This document shows, piece by piece, positions 44,135 to 52,475 of a DNA stretch of 64,000 bases. Each line of letters starts with the position of its first letter. Position 1 is the first letter of the stretch. The notes below the pieces were generated by a model. It made no database searches, had not been told where the DNA came from, and was given only the letters and a program-made list of their open reading frames with translations. The position numbers and the translations under genes were made by a program. The DNA comes from Legionella sp. (GTDB lineage Bacteria > Pseudomonadota > Gammaproteobacteria > Legionellales > Legionellaceae), in the NCBI GenBank assembly GCA_030680075.1, contig JAUXWR010000327.1, positions 1-64,000 of the forward strand. The letters are read 5' to 3'.

Positions 44135-44674
44135 CTAGTGAGGCTGCTCTTGATTCTCTAATTTATTAAGTAAAGCTTGTACAGCTAAATATCCCATCTC
44201 TTCTTGTGGAGAAAAATCCATAGCGACGGCAAATCCAATATGATCATCTTCCGGTAAGGTTAATTCCTTATTCAATATTGGTTTGATTTTATTAATCATT
44301 GCTTGCATTGCTATATCATCAATCGATGTAAAATGTACCTTTCGGTTAGATATCATTTCCCTTAATGTGACATGCAGGGCATATTTCATCATATTTAAGG
44401 CGTATTTTTTCGTGGGGTTTGTAACGCTTAACTGGATGAAACCTAACTCATTGTACAAGTGCGTGAATTCATAATCATCGGATGAAAAATCATTATTTAA
44501 TATATCATTCTGCTCGTAATGATTAGATTGACATCTAAAGAAGTAGAGCACTTCTTTATCTTTATGTAGCTCAGTAATTTTTATACATCCTTGAAAAATG
44601 GATGGGTTTTCCCAGACAGCAACCAATACAAGTGTTTCAACATTAAGGCTTATACGCTTTCTCTTATTTGACAT
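44135..44674 (-). CDS. Hypothetical protein
   Basis: This 179-residue acidic-to-neutral protein has no signal peptide or membrane segment. I see no known domain. Conserved-looking blocks are ETLVLVAVWENPSIFQGCIK, CQSNHYEQND and LPEDDHIGFAVAMDFSPQEE. It runs divergent from the Zorya-like operon, whose start lies 465 bp away. A GGAG is 11 nt before the ATG. It may be a regulator or immunity-type gene of the neighbouring accessory system, but nothing in the sequence proves it. Confidence 0.55.
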   Translation of the reverse strand: MSNKRKRISLNVETLVLVAVWENPSIFQGCIKITELHKDKEVLYFFRCQSNHYEQNDILNNDFSSDDYEFTHLYNELGFIQLSVTNPTKKYALNMMKYALHVTLREMISNRKVHFTSIDDIAMQAMINKIKPILNKELTLPEDDHIGFAVAMDFSPQEEMGYLAVQALLNKLENQEQPH

Positions 44675-44897
44675 CTATATTCTATCTCCGATTAAAAATT
44701 TGGCAATTTTTTCATATTGCTAATGAATATCAAAATGTTACAGCGCTTAGAGAAATTAGCTGAAATATACAAAACAACATAAAGTTTTTATTTTTCATTC
44801 AAATCTCTTTTGCATTGAATGTTAATGTAGGGGCACTAGTACCGCAATTTTCAGAGTTGTTTAATCCCCATAACGAGTAGTAATTTGGGCTCTTTCT

Positions 44898-44931
44898 GAG
44901 TTAATGAGTTAATAACTCATTCTAATAACTC
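44898..44931. promoter_or_regulatory. Operator-like cluster of GAGTTA half-sites
   Basis: GAGTTA occurs at 44898 and 44906, and TAACTC at 44913 and 44926, giving nested inverted pairs; ATGAGTTA-A-TAACTCAT at 44904-44920 is a perfect 17-bp palindrome. It lies about 30 nt upstream of the predicted -35 of the Zorya-like operon. Confidence 0.45.
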
Positions 44932-44961
44932 CCCTGCGTGTATACATGATTGGACAAAATA

Positions 44962-44990
44962 TTTACATTGCAAATTTTTTCTCATAGAAT
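44962..44990 (+). promoter_or_regulatory. Predicted sigma-70 promoter of the Zorya-like operon
   Basis: TTTACA at 44962-44967, a 17-nt spacer and TAGAAT at 44985-44990 each match the consensus at five of six bases. It predicts a leader of about 140 nt before the first ATG. Confidence 0.55.
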
Positions 44991-45045
44991 GCCGCACTTA
45001 TAAGTTAGAAACTCTTATAAATTAAAATCGGCGTGCTCAGAATAA

Positions 45046-45062
45046 GCACAGTAATACTGTGC
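45046..45062. promoter_or_regulatory. Palindrome GCACAGTAATACTGTGC in the operon leader
   Basis: A perfect 17-bp inverted repeat lies 77 bp before zorA. A partial GTGCT/AGCAC pair overlaps at 45034-45050. It could be a repressor site downstream of the promoter or an RNA hairpin in the leader. Confidence 0.4.
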
Positions 45063-45139
45063 TCAATAATAATCTCAGAATAATAATATATTCGAGGTGG
45101 TCGAAGTTGATGTAATAAACTTAACTAGAGAACACTTCT

Positions 45140-46624
45140 ATGCGTTATTTTTTCGTCTTTATTTTTTTGTTATTAACTGCATCGAGCGGATTTGCAGCTG
45201 ATGTTTCTAACCCTGCTTTGTCAATTTTATCCTCACCAGAGCTGATAGTGTTTCTGGGTCTTATTTCAACTTCTACTGTCTATTTTTTTTTTAAATCAGA
45301 TCGTTTTTCAATTGTACATGGGCCAGAAATATTAACTACGCTTGGAATATTGGGATGTTTTTTAGGAATAGCCTTAGCTTTATTAGAATTTAATAGTAAT
45401 AACATAACCAGCAGCGTTCCTGCATTGCTTGAAGGGATTAAAACAGCATTTTGGTCTTCTGTCGCTGGTATTTTTGGTGCTTTAATTGTAAGAGTTAGAC
45501 ATAAATTTTCAAAAAACTTCACACAACAAACAGGTGAGGGATCTAAACAAGATCCTATGGATGCTTTAGTGAAAGAGATAGTTAATTTAAGAAAAACTCT
45601 ATCAGGCGAGGAAGACGGTTCTTTGCTTTCACAAGTCAAAATGTTAAGACAAGATTCAAACGATCAGCAAAAGAAATTACAAGATTCATTTGATAACTTT
45701 GCTAAGCATATGATTGAAAATAATCAAAAAGCACTTATAGAAGCACTGAAAGAAGTTATTAAGGACTTTAACCAAAACCTTACAGATCAATTTGGTGAAA
45801 ATTTCAAACAGCTTAATCAGGCAGTTGAGAAGCTGGTTATTTGGCAGCAACAATATAAAGAAGAGCTTGATGTAATCAAACAATATCAATCGCAGTTTGC
45901 AAATGATATGAAGCAATCGTCAGAAGCGTTTTCAACCGTTGTGGAGCATGCGAAAGAATTTACTGATATAGCTAAAAACTTAAAGTTACTGCTTGAATCA
46001 ATGGATAAACAAAAAGATGTGCTTTTCATTCAGGAAAAAGCGCTTAGTGAGCTTTTAAGTACTATGAAGGATCATATTCCTGAATTTTCTGAAAATACTT
46101 CAAAAATGTTATCTGAAATAGCTAATGGTGTGAAGCATGTTCAACTGGAAACAGTAAAAGTAATTTCCGATTACAGTTCTGAGATTAAAACCGTAAATAA
46201 TGAGATGAAAAATACTTTAACTGATGTAATTAAAGGCACACACAGTTCTCTTGCTGATGGTCTTAAAGATAGTGTGAAAATAATTCAAGAAAGCGTAAAA
46301 GACGTTCAATCACAAACAGCAGAAGTAATTAAAAATCATAGTTCACAATTACAATCCACACAAGCTGAAATGAAAAACGTACTTATTGACGGCATTAATA
46401 AAGCTCAACAAGAAGTAACTAGTGGTTTGCAGGAGAACGCTAGAATTATTAAAGAGGGTGTACTGGCATTGGATAAAGAGCTAGAAAAAAGCCTTACTGA
46501 TTCTCTGACTAGCTTAGGAAAGCAGCTCGCATCTTTGTCTGAAAAATTTGTTCATGATTATCTACCTTTGACAGAAAAACTGCGTGAAGTTGTACGATTG
46601 GCTAAAAACAGTGAGGCTGCATAA
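45140..46624 (+). CDS. zorA: Zorya-type motor channel ZorA (MotA/TolQ/ExbB-like)
   Basis: This 494-residue inner-membrane protein has four hydrophobic segments, about residues 3-20, 34-52, 64-83 and 98-118. TTLGILGCFLGIALALLEF and LLEGIKTAFWSSVAGIFGAL are the MotA/ExbB proton-channel signature. From about residue 140 to the end it is one long helical, coiled-coil tail. That channel-plus-tail layout is that of ZorA, whose tail hangs into the cytoplasm and signals to effectors after phage entry. It seems shorter than typical ZorA, from memory. Only 2 nt separate it from zorB. A weak AGAG ribosome site precedes the ATG. Confidence 0.8.
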   Translation: MRYFFVFIFLLLTASSGFAADVSNPALSILSSPELIVFLGLISTSTVYFFFKSDRFSIVHGPEILTTLGILGCFLGIALALLEFNSNNITSSVPALLEGIKTAFWSSVAGIFGALIVRVRHKFSKNFTQQTGEGSKQDPMDALVKEIVNLRKTLSGEEDGSLLSQVKMLRQDSNDQQKKLQDSFDNFAKHMIENNQKALIEALKEVIKDFNQNLTDQFGENFKQLNQAVEKLVIWQQQYKEELDVIKQYQSQFANDMKQSSEAFSTVVEHAKEFTDIAKNLKLLLESMDKQKDVLFIQEKALSELLSTMKDHIPEFSENTSKMLSEIANGVKHVQLETVKVISDYSSEIKTVNNEMKNTLTDVIKGTHSSLADGLKDSVKIIQESVKDVQSQTAEVIKNHSSQLQSTQAEMKNVLIDGINKAQQEVTSGLQENARIIKEGVLALDKELEKSLTDSLTSLGKQLASLSEKFVHDYLPLTEKLREVVRLAKNSEAA

Positions 46625-46626
46625 GT

Positions 46627-47319
46627 ATGGATAGCCATAACCAGTCTTACTGGATACCTTTAAGTGATTTAATGACAGGATTAATGATGGTATTTATGTT
46701 GATTGCTGTCACTTTCATGTTGCGTGTTGAGCAGACTACAACACTAGTTGTTAAAGAGTATGAAGAAACTAAGAGCAATCTTGCACAGGCTTTACAAAAA
46801 GAATTTGCTAAGAATTTAAAGCAATGGAATGCTGAAATACTAGGTGATATGACAATCCGATTTGATGATCCTAATGTGTTATTTGATACAGGTTCTGCTG
46901 TTGTAAAACCAGCATTTAAAGAGGTTCTGAATGATTTTATTCCCCGCTATATTGAGCTAGTAACATCAAAAAAGTACAGCCATTCAATTAAGGAAATTCG
47001 TATTGAGGGACATACATCAAAAAAATGGGCAGCGGAAACAGATGAAAAAACAGCTTTTATAAAAAATATGCGTTTATCACAAGAAAGAGCGCAATCAATG
47101 CTTGAGTATATTCTTAACCTATCAACTCTAAGTCCACATGAAAAGTGGATGCGTAAATATCTTACTGCAAGTGGCTTCTCCTCTTCGAAGCCGATATTTA
47201 ATGAACAACATTTGGTAGATGCCGATCGATCGCAACGTGTCGAATTTGTGATTGTTACAAATGCAGAATCTAAGATGGATGCAATTTCCAAAGAAATGCT
47301 AAGTATAAAAAATGGTTAA
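46627..47319 (+). CDS. zorB: Zorya-type stator partner ZorB (OmpA-like C terminus)
   Basis: This 230-residue protein has one N-terminal membrane helix (residues 15-32). D14, in WIPLSDLMTGLMMVF, is in the place of the proton-carrying Asp of MotB and ZorB. A periplasmic OmpA-type peptidoglycan-binding domain spans about residues 75-212: FDTGSAVVKPAF, IRIEGHTSKKW, LSQERAQSMLEYIL and the D-x-SQRVEFVI end. ZorA and ZorB form the membrane-bound rotary motor anchored to the cell wall. It starts 2 nt after zorA and overlaps the nuclease gene by 8 nt. Confidence 0.83.
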   Translation: MDSHNQSYWIPLSDLMTGLMMVFMLIAVTFMLRVEQTTTLVVKEYEETKSNLAQALQKEFAKNLKQWNAEILGDMTIRFDDPNVLFDTGSAVVKPAFKEVLNDFIPRYIELVTSKKYSHSIKEIRIEGHTSKKWAAETDEKTAFIKNMRLSQERAQSMLEYILNLSTLSPHEKWMRKYLTASGFSSSKPIFNEQHLVDADRSQRVEFVIVTNAESKMDAISKEMLSIKNG

Positions 47320-48181
47320 ATTAGTTAATTTTTTTGAGTTTGCTTATTTAAATAAACTAAGGCGCTCTATGGCTGCTGAGCTTGTTCAAGAGTTTAAATT
47401 TGATACAGGAATCTCATTGCTGGAAGACGATTTTATAAAAATGTTAGATGGAGATGGTATTGAGATCGATGGTCTTGATGAGATTGATTTTAGAGGAGAT
47501 AAAACTTTAGGGTACAAAGGACAACGAGTTTTGATTTATATTCGGGATGTTCATTCCTTTAGGGAGGAAATAAGAATGCCTAAATTTCACATATCCACTT
47601 GCGATACATTGGTGTCAATGTGGAATAAAAAGCGCTCTGAGAGGTACGTTCTATATCGTAAAGAAAATGGAATTTTTCCAGTGAATATAATCAAGGGTGG
47701 TAAAGCTGATATTCGGCATGAAAAGTTAAATGTATGCAGAAACTGTCTAACTAACCTCAACTGGAATAACTACACGCAAGATAGACATGCCCGGAATAAC
47801 ATTGTATCTGAGTTTTCTATTGCTAAGTTTTTTGAAATATTTCCCAAATCTTTACTGTCAGTTAAACCCGCTTATGATGCGGATAATGCACCTTTAAACG
47901 ATTATACTGCTAATTGGAATGAGATCAGTAAGGATGCAAGAAAAAAGGCCGGGTATCGTTGTGAAAATGTAGCTTGTCGCATTGATTTGGCTGGGCCATA
48001 TAGTCAATATCTGCATGTTCATCATATTGATGGACAAAGGAACAATAATAAAAAATATAATCTGAAAGTGTTATGTGTAAAGTGTCATGCTCATGAACCT
48101 GATCACGGGCATATGAAAAGTGGACAAGATTATAAGAAGTTTGTTTCTATGTATGAAGATGTAAAAAAACAAAATTATTAA
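47312..48181 (+). CDS. zorE: HNH endonuclease, ZorE-like effector of a type II Zorya system
   Basis: This 289-residue protein has two parts. The N-terminal region (1-200) holds PKFHISTCDTLVSMW and a C142-x2-C145 pair (VCRNCL). The C-terminal HNH domain (about 205-275) has H237-H238 in HVHHIDG, N250, and the zinc Cys C217, C222, C255 and C258 (LCVKCHAHEPDHGH). In type II Zorya the third protein, ZorE, is an HNH nuclease thought to cut or nick DNA after the ZorAB motor is triggered. Its gene overlaps zorB by 8 nt, so the three form one operon. The gene symbol rests on architecture only; a different HNH family in the same position is possible. Confidence 0.72.
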   Translation: MVKLVNFFEFAYLNKLRRSMAAELVQEFKFDTGISLLEDDFIKMLDGDGIEIDGLDEIDFRGDKTLGYKGQRVLIYIRDVHSFREEIRMPKFHISTCDTLVSMWNKKRSERYVLYRKENGIFPVNIIKGGKADIRHEKLNVCRNCLTNLNWNNYTQDRHARNNIVSEFSIAKFFEIFPKSLLSVKPAYDADNAPLNDYTANWNEISKDARKKAGYRCENVACRIDLAGPYSQYLHVHHIDGQRNNNKKYNLKVLCVKCHAHEPDHGHMKSGQDYKKFVSMYEDVKKQNY

Positions 48182-48213
48182 GTAATTTTTAAATTATCAC
48201 AATATTGCTATTT

Positions 48214-48372
48214 CTAAAAAGCCCTCTGATGTAAAGATTCAATGTACCTATATAAATTGAACCACATTGATTTTGCTAAATTATATAGATTTCCCTTAAG
48301 TTGTGTTTCCCATGCTTTTAATCCTTTTAAAGCGACGTATGCACCAATTAAAAGAGTAAAAATAGTAATCAA
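48214..48372 (-). pseudogene. Truncated membrane-protein gene beside tRNA-Arg
   Basis: On the minus strand, 52 codons from a TTG at 48372 read ITIFTLLIGAYVALKGLKAW, then ETQLKGNLYNLAKSMWF and NLYRYIES, to TAG at 48214. An N-terminal membrane helix followed by W-x-x-QLKGN-x-x-x-x-LA resembles the start of a family of small membrane-anchored proteins, but the rest is missing. It has no ribosome site. It is probably debris of an element at the tRNA. Confidence 0.4.
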
Positions 48373-48399
48373 ATTGATTTGCTAACTATTTGATTTAAT

Positions 48400-48476
48400 T
48401 GGTGTCCCGGGCAGGATTCGAACCTGCGACCTGCCCCTTAGGAGGGGGCCGCGCTATCCAGCTGCGCCACCGGGAC
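48400..48476 (-). tRNA. tRNA-Arg(CCT)
   Basis: The complement starts GTCCCGGTGGCGCAGCTGGA, has the anticodon arm CCCC-CTCCTAA-GGGG with anticodon CCT, TTCGAAT in the T loop, and ends GGGAC-A-CCA. It decodes AGG. Its 3' end faces the Zorya-like cassette. Confidence 0.95.
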
Positions 48477-48517
48477 TTAACTTCGCAAGTCTAACGTGCT
48501 CTTTGTAAAATAACAAT

Positions 48518-50146
48518 CTACATACTTATATAATTTGGCCCGCCGCCGCCTTCGGGTGCTTGCCAGATGATATTTTGGTGAGGGTCTTTGATGTCGCAGG
48601 TTTTACAGTGGATGCAGTTTTGGGCGTTGATTTGCAGTTTGGGCCCTGTTTCACTTTCTATTATTTCATAAACAGCGGCAGGGCAGTAGCGTATTTCCGG
48701 GGAGGCGTATTGTTTATAATTTACGTCAATGGCCAAGTCTGGATGGCGTAAAACCAAATGTACGGGTTGGTTTTCTTCGTGGTAGGTATTGGTTAAATAA
48801 ACGGATGAAAGTTTATCAAAGGTTAAGAGGCCATCTGGTTTTGGGTAGATGATTTGTTTTGCTTTGGTTGCTAATTGTAATGTTTTGTTGTCATGATGGT
48901 TTTTTAAGGTCCAGGGAGATTTGCCAAAGGTAATATAGGTTTCGAGAAAGCCGTTAGCGAGTCCTGCCCACAAGCCGTGCCTGAAGGCCGGGCGTATGTT
49001 TCTTACTCGATATAACTCGTCGGCAAGCCAGGAGTTATTCACTTTTTCTGGATAGGTGAAAAGCTCAACAGGGGTGTCGCTTTCGAGTGCCAGCACTTCA
49101 AAGCACGCTTCAGCGGCGAGCATTCCTGATTGCATGGCTGTGTGGATGCCTTTAATTTTGGGCACATTCAGAAAACCTGCGCCATCACCAATTAAGGCAC
49201 CACCCGGAAAGGTCAGTTTGGGCAGGGATTGCCACCCTCCTTCATTAATAGCGCGCGCACCATAACTAATACGCTCACCTTCTGCAAACAAGCGGCGGAT
49301 AAAAGGGTGTGTTTTAAAGCGCTGCATTTCTGCAAATGGATTAAACCAGGGGTTTTTATAATCAAGACCGACTACCAGGCCAATAGCCACACGATTCTTG
49401 GACATGTGGTATATAAATGACCCACCGTAGGTTTTCGTATCCAGTGGCCAGCCAATGGTATGAATGACTTTTCCTTCCTGATGCTTTTCTGGTTTAACTT
49501 GCCAGATTTCTTTTATTCCCAACCCATACGTTTGGGGTTGAACGCCGTCGCGCAGATGAAAACGCTTCATCAGATTTTGACTTAATTGTCCTCGGCATCC
49601 TTCCGCAAAAAGCGTTTGCTTACCGTGTAAATGCATGCCGGGTTGAAAGTTTGATGTTTTATTTCCGGCCTTATCAATACCGACTGTTCCTGTAGCTACA
49701 CCTATTACTTGACCATCTGTATCATAAAGGACTTCGGTCGCCGGAAAGCCCGGGTAAATTTCGCAGCCTAAATTTTCAGCCTGGACTGCAAGAAATTGGC
49801 AGAGCTCTCCCAAACTGATAATGTAATTTCCTTCATTATGCATCTGCTTTGGAAGTGGAAGACGAATAGCCCGTTTTTCAGTGAGAAAGTAAAATAAATC
49901 CTCGTTGACAGGAGTATTTAAGGGGGCGTCTTGCCAATTATCGGGTAGCAACTCCTTTAAACTTCGAGGCTCAAGGACTGCACCTGACATAATATGAGAA
50001 CCCACCTGAGCGCCTTTTTCAAGAATGCAAACGCTAATCTCTTTACGTGCTTTGGCGGCCAATTGCTTGATTTTAATTGCAGCGGACAAACCAGCAGGGC
50101 CTGCGCCAACAATTACGACATCATATTGCATTGTTTCGTTTTCCAC
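48518..50146 (-). CDS. Electron transfer flavoprotein-ubiquinone oxidoreductase
   Basis: This protein of about 542 residues passes electrons from ETF (fatty-acid and amino-acid dehydrogenases) to ubiquinone at the membrane. It has the FAD-binding VVIVGAGPAGLSAAIKI, the ILEKGAQVGSHIMSGAV segment, FAEGCRGQLSQNLM, and the C-terminal [4Fe-4S] motif NCIHCKTCDIKDP with the end GGGGPNY. I start at GTG 50146, with AAGGA 7-8 nt upstream; the longer frame adds a non-family tail. No ETF alpha/beta genes are in the window. Confidence 0.94.
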   Translation of the reverse strand: MENETMQYDVVIVGAGPAGLSAAIKIKQLAAKARKEISVCILEKGAQVGSHIMSGAVLEPRSLKELLPDNWQDAPLNTPVNEDLFYFLTEKRAIRLPLPKQMHNEGNYIISLGELCQFLAVQAENLGCEIYPGFPATEVLYDTDGQVIGVATGTVGIDKAGNKTSNFQPGMHLHGKQTLFAEGCRGQLSQNLMKRFHLRDGVQPQTYGLGIKEIWQVKPEKHQEGKVIHTIGWPLDTKTYGGSFIYHMSKNRVAIGLVVGLDYKNPWFNPFAEMQRFKTHPFIRRLFAEGERISYGARAINEGGWQSLPKLTFPGGALIGDGAGFLNVPKIKGIHTAMQSGMLAAEACFEVLALESDTPVELFTYPEKVNNSWLADELYRVRNIRPAFRHGLWAGLANGFLETYITFGKSPWTLKNHHDNKTLQLATKAKQIIYPKPDGLLTFDKLSSVYLTNTYHEENQPVHLVLRHPDLAIDVNYKQYASPEIRYCPAAVYEIIESETGPKLQINAQNCIHCKTCDIKDPHQNIIWQAPEGGGGPNYISM

Positions 50147-50332
50147 GCTGAATTCCTTTCTCACCGAAAAAAATAAAATGATCGCTTGTATGGCGCCCAA
50201 TATCAAGAAATTGTTGTTATATCTGATACGTTAGTTTTATATTAATAACGATAAGATGTTCACTTACAGTTCAGTTGATTTATAATCTTGCAGATTATAT
50301 GATCTGGCTACTTACTACCAAGGTAATTATAA

Positions 50333-52417
50333 ATGATTGAAGGGGAAGTTTACGCTGGTGGTTTGGCACTGAATTTTTTTGATTCTGCCGATTTAGAAGC
50401 GCTGGAAGAGGGTAATTCCTCTGAAAAACCGGTAAAAATTGGACGAAATGTTCTGCGCTTATTGATGATGGGATGGCAGGAGAACTGGAAGGAGCTTCTC
50501 ACACCCAAACTTTTGAATGCAGTATTCGTAAAACGCGATCATCAATTAACTAAAGGGATGCGTGAGGCATTTCAGCAAGGATTTTCCCACCTTTATTCGC
50601 AACTTCATGGAAGAGAATTTCTCGAGAAAGAACAAAATCAAGCCGAGCTTTTTATCAGTAACTGTTTAACATACCTTCCTTTTGCAGATATTACGCCCTA
50701 CGAATCGTTTGCCATTCCACAATGGGTTAGTAATGAATGGCAGTTAGTTAACTATCGAGTCGTGCCTATTGAATTAACACCTACATCAGGATTTAAAAAG
50801 TTATTTATTCATGATACGGACAGGGTTTTTGCCTATGGACTTGAGCCTATTAGTAACCGTCATGCATCTCCTCATTTAATTTTTATGGGCACTACCTATC
50901 CGGCAGGTCAAGGTTTTAGTTTGCAGGTTAATACTGATCTTGAAAGCTTTGAAACCGTGGGTAAAAAACTCTACAGAAGTGGTCATAAAAACATTAGTAA
51001 CTGGTTAGATAAGCAAGCATCAAAAGTTCATGTCTGTGGCAGTAGTTTAGGGGGGTCTTTAGCCTTATTGTTAGCAGCTGATCAGGGTGACAAATTATCG
51101 CGAGTGGATGCATTAAACCCTGCGGGGTTATATCACCCCTGGTATAAAAGCAAGTTTGACCATTGGGATGAACTCCTGGCGAAACCTGAGGTTTTTATAC
51201 AAAAGCAAAAAGGTCGACTTAACGCAAAGGGTGATCCGGTATCTCGTTTTGGTATTTGGAAGCCTGAGTGGCATATTTTGTCCGTGACAGCACCTTTGGA
51301 AAAAAGCGGCCCCAATTCTATGGCTGATCACGCGCTAAATTATGCCGGATTTGCCGAGACGGAGTTTATTGGAGTAGACACCAAAAAAGACAACGAGGAG
51401 CGAAAGCTGCGTAATTTCTGGGCTTATACATTGGGTCGCAGTGCCCTTTACTACCTAACCCAGATACCTTACCGTTACGTCATTCATCCCATAGCCCATT
51501 ACATTTTTAATAATAAATTGCAAGTTGCCATTGCTGCAGCGTTGTTTGTTTTTTTATGTTTCTTTCCAGCCTTTGCCGCAGGTTTTGTCTTTCCTTTTGT
51601 GGGGGCGGTGGCACTTGTAGCCATTAATGCGGCGATTTCAGCTGTAATTGGCGCCTATTTATTAAGTAATTTTTTCTTCTTTATTAAAGATAAATTTACT
51701 TATAAAAAGGAGTCTGATCTCTCGAAATTTGCCGATTGGTTTATGGAGCAGTCAATTCTTGTCAAGTCAGTGTTTATAACAGGTTTTTCTCTTGCAGCGG
51801 CAGCGATGCTTGCGGTACTTTTTTTACCGGCGTTTATACCATTGGTTGCCTCAACTACCCTGTTCTTTATCGCGAGTATTCCTATCTTGATGAAGACAGT
51901 TTATAACCTGGTTTCCATGGTGAAAATATTGACGGGCTTAAATGAAATAACTCCTCCAGAGTGTCATGAGCCTTATTTGGAACGTAATTCTGAGATGGAC
52001 ATTTATAATAAAGACGTCACCTTGGAGGCAACGTTTACCTATGGAGAGGTCGCGGACTATTATTTTGTCAAACGTCACTTGTTAAAAAACAAAGATTTTT
52101 TACCGCCGAAAAATGCTAAAAGCAAGGTCAATTTTGGTGAGCTATCCAAATATGAAGTGATCAATATAGGTATGAAAAGTCCACCTAAAAAGGATGTGGT
52201 TGAAGAAAATGATTTAGCAGATAAAGCTCCGGTAAAACAGGATGCTTTACCCAATATAGATCATTCTTTAACGGTAAGAGCGACGAGAGCAAAAATTGCT
52301 GACATGGAGCAAACTGTGCGCCTCATTAATCGCTTTGGAATCTATGGTGAGATTAATCATAAATTAATTCAGGAATTTCGCGACGTTGAACGTGTTTATT
52401 CCTATGGAAAAAAGTGA
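50333..52417 (+). CDS. Lipase-like alpha/beta hydrolase with membrane segments, effector candidate
   Basis: This 694-residue protein has no signal peptide. A lipase-type nucleophile elbow, G236-S-S238-L-G240 within VHVCGSSLGGSLALLL, marks an alpha/beta hydrolase domain at about residues 150-340. Two hydrophobic clusters follow (about 395-450 and 475-530: IAAALFVFLCFFPAFAAGF, AAAMLAVLFLPAFIPLVAS), each able to span a membrane, then a soluble C-terminal part. Large size, catalytic domain plus internal membrane hairpins and Legionella context suggest a Dot/Icm effector acting on host membranes; this is inference. AAGGT lies 9 nt before the ATG. Confidence 0.7.
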   Translation: MIEGEVYAGGLALNFFDSADLEALEEGNSSEKPVKIGRNVLRLLMMGWQENWKELLTPKLLNAVFVKRDHQLTKGMREAFQQGFSHLYSQLHGREFLEKEQNQAELFISNCLTYLPFADITPYESFAIPQWVSNEWQLVNYRVVPIELTPTSGFKKLFIHDTDRVFAYGLEPISNRHASPHLIFMGTTYPAGQGFSLQVNTDLESFETVGKKLYRSGHKNISNWLDKQASKVHVCGSSLGGSLALLLAADQGDKLSRVDALNPAGLYHPWYKSKFDHWDELLAKPEVFIQKQKGRLNAKGDPVSRFGIWKPEWHILSVTAPLEKSGPNSMADHALNYAGFAETEFIGVDTKKDNEERKLRNFWAYTLGRSALYYLTQIPYRYVIHPIAHYIFNNKLQVAIAAALFVFLCFFPAFAAGFVFPFVGAVALVAINAAISAVIGAYLLSNFFFFIKDKFTYKKESDLSKFADWFMEQSILVKSVFITGFSLAAAAMLAVLFLPAFIPLVASTTLFFIASIPILMKTVYNLVSMVKILTGLNEITPPECHEPYLERNSEMDIYNKDVTLEATFTYGEVADYYFVKRHLLKNKDFLPPKNAKSKVNFGELSKYEVINIGMKSPPKKDVVEENDLADKAPVKQDALPNIDHSLTVRATRAKIADMEQTVRLINRFGIYGEINHKLIQEFRDVERVYSYGKK

Positions 52418-52475
52418 TGTAGAGGGAAACAGTCGTACATTGTCGCAATGACAGTGTTCTTAAAGGAATATCACA

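Noticed and set aside
45140..47319. Flagellar MotA/MotB stator or Tol-Pal/ExbBD pair instead of Zorya
   Set aside because: The long helical tail of the first protein, the linked HNH nuclease gene and the absence of flagellar or Tol genes fit Zorya better. MotA itself lacks such a tail.
41197..48181. CRISPR array or phage integrase in the accessory region
   Set aside because: I looked for regularly spaced direct repeats and for integrase motifs (R-H-R-Y) and saw neither.
48400..48476. A second copy of the tRNA 3' end as an attachment-site repeat upstream of the cassette
   Set aside because: I searched by eye for TGTCCCGGGCAGGATTCGAA in 36-48 kb and did not see it; a short or diverged copy could be missed.
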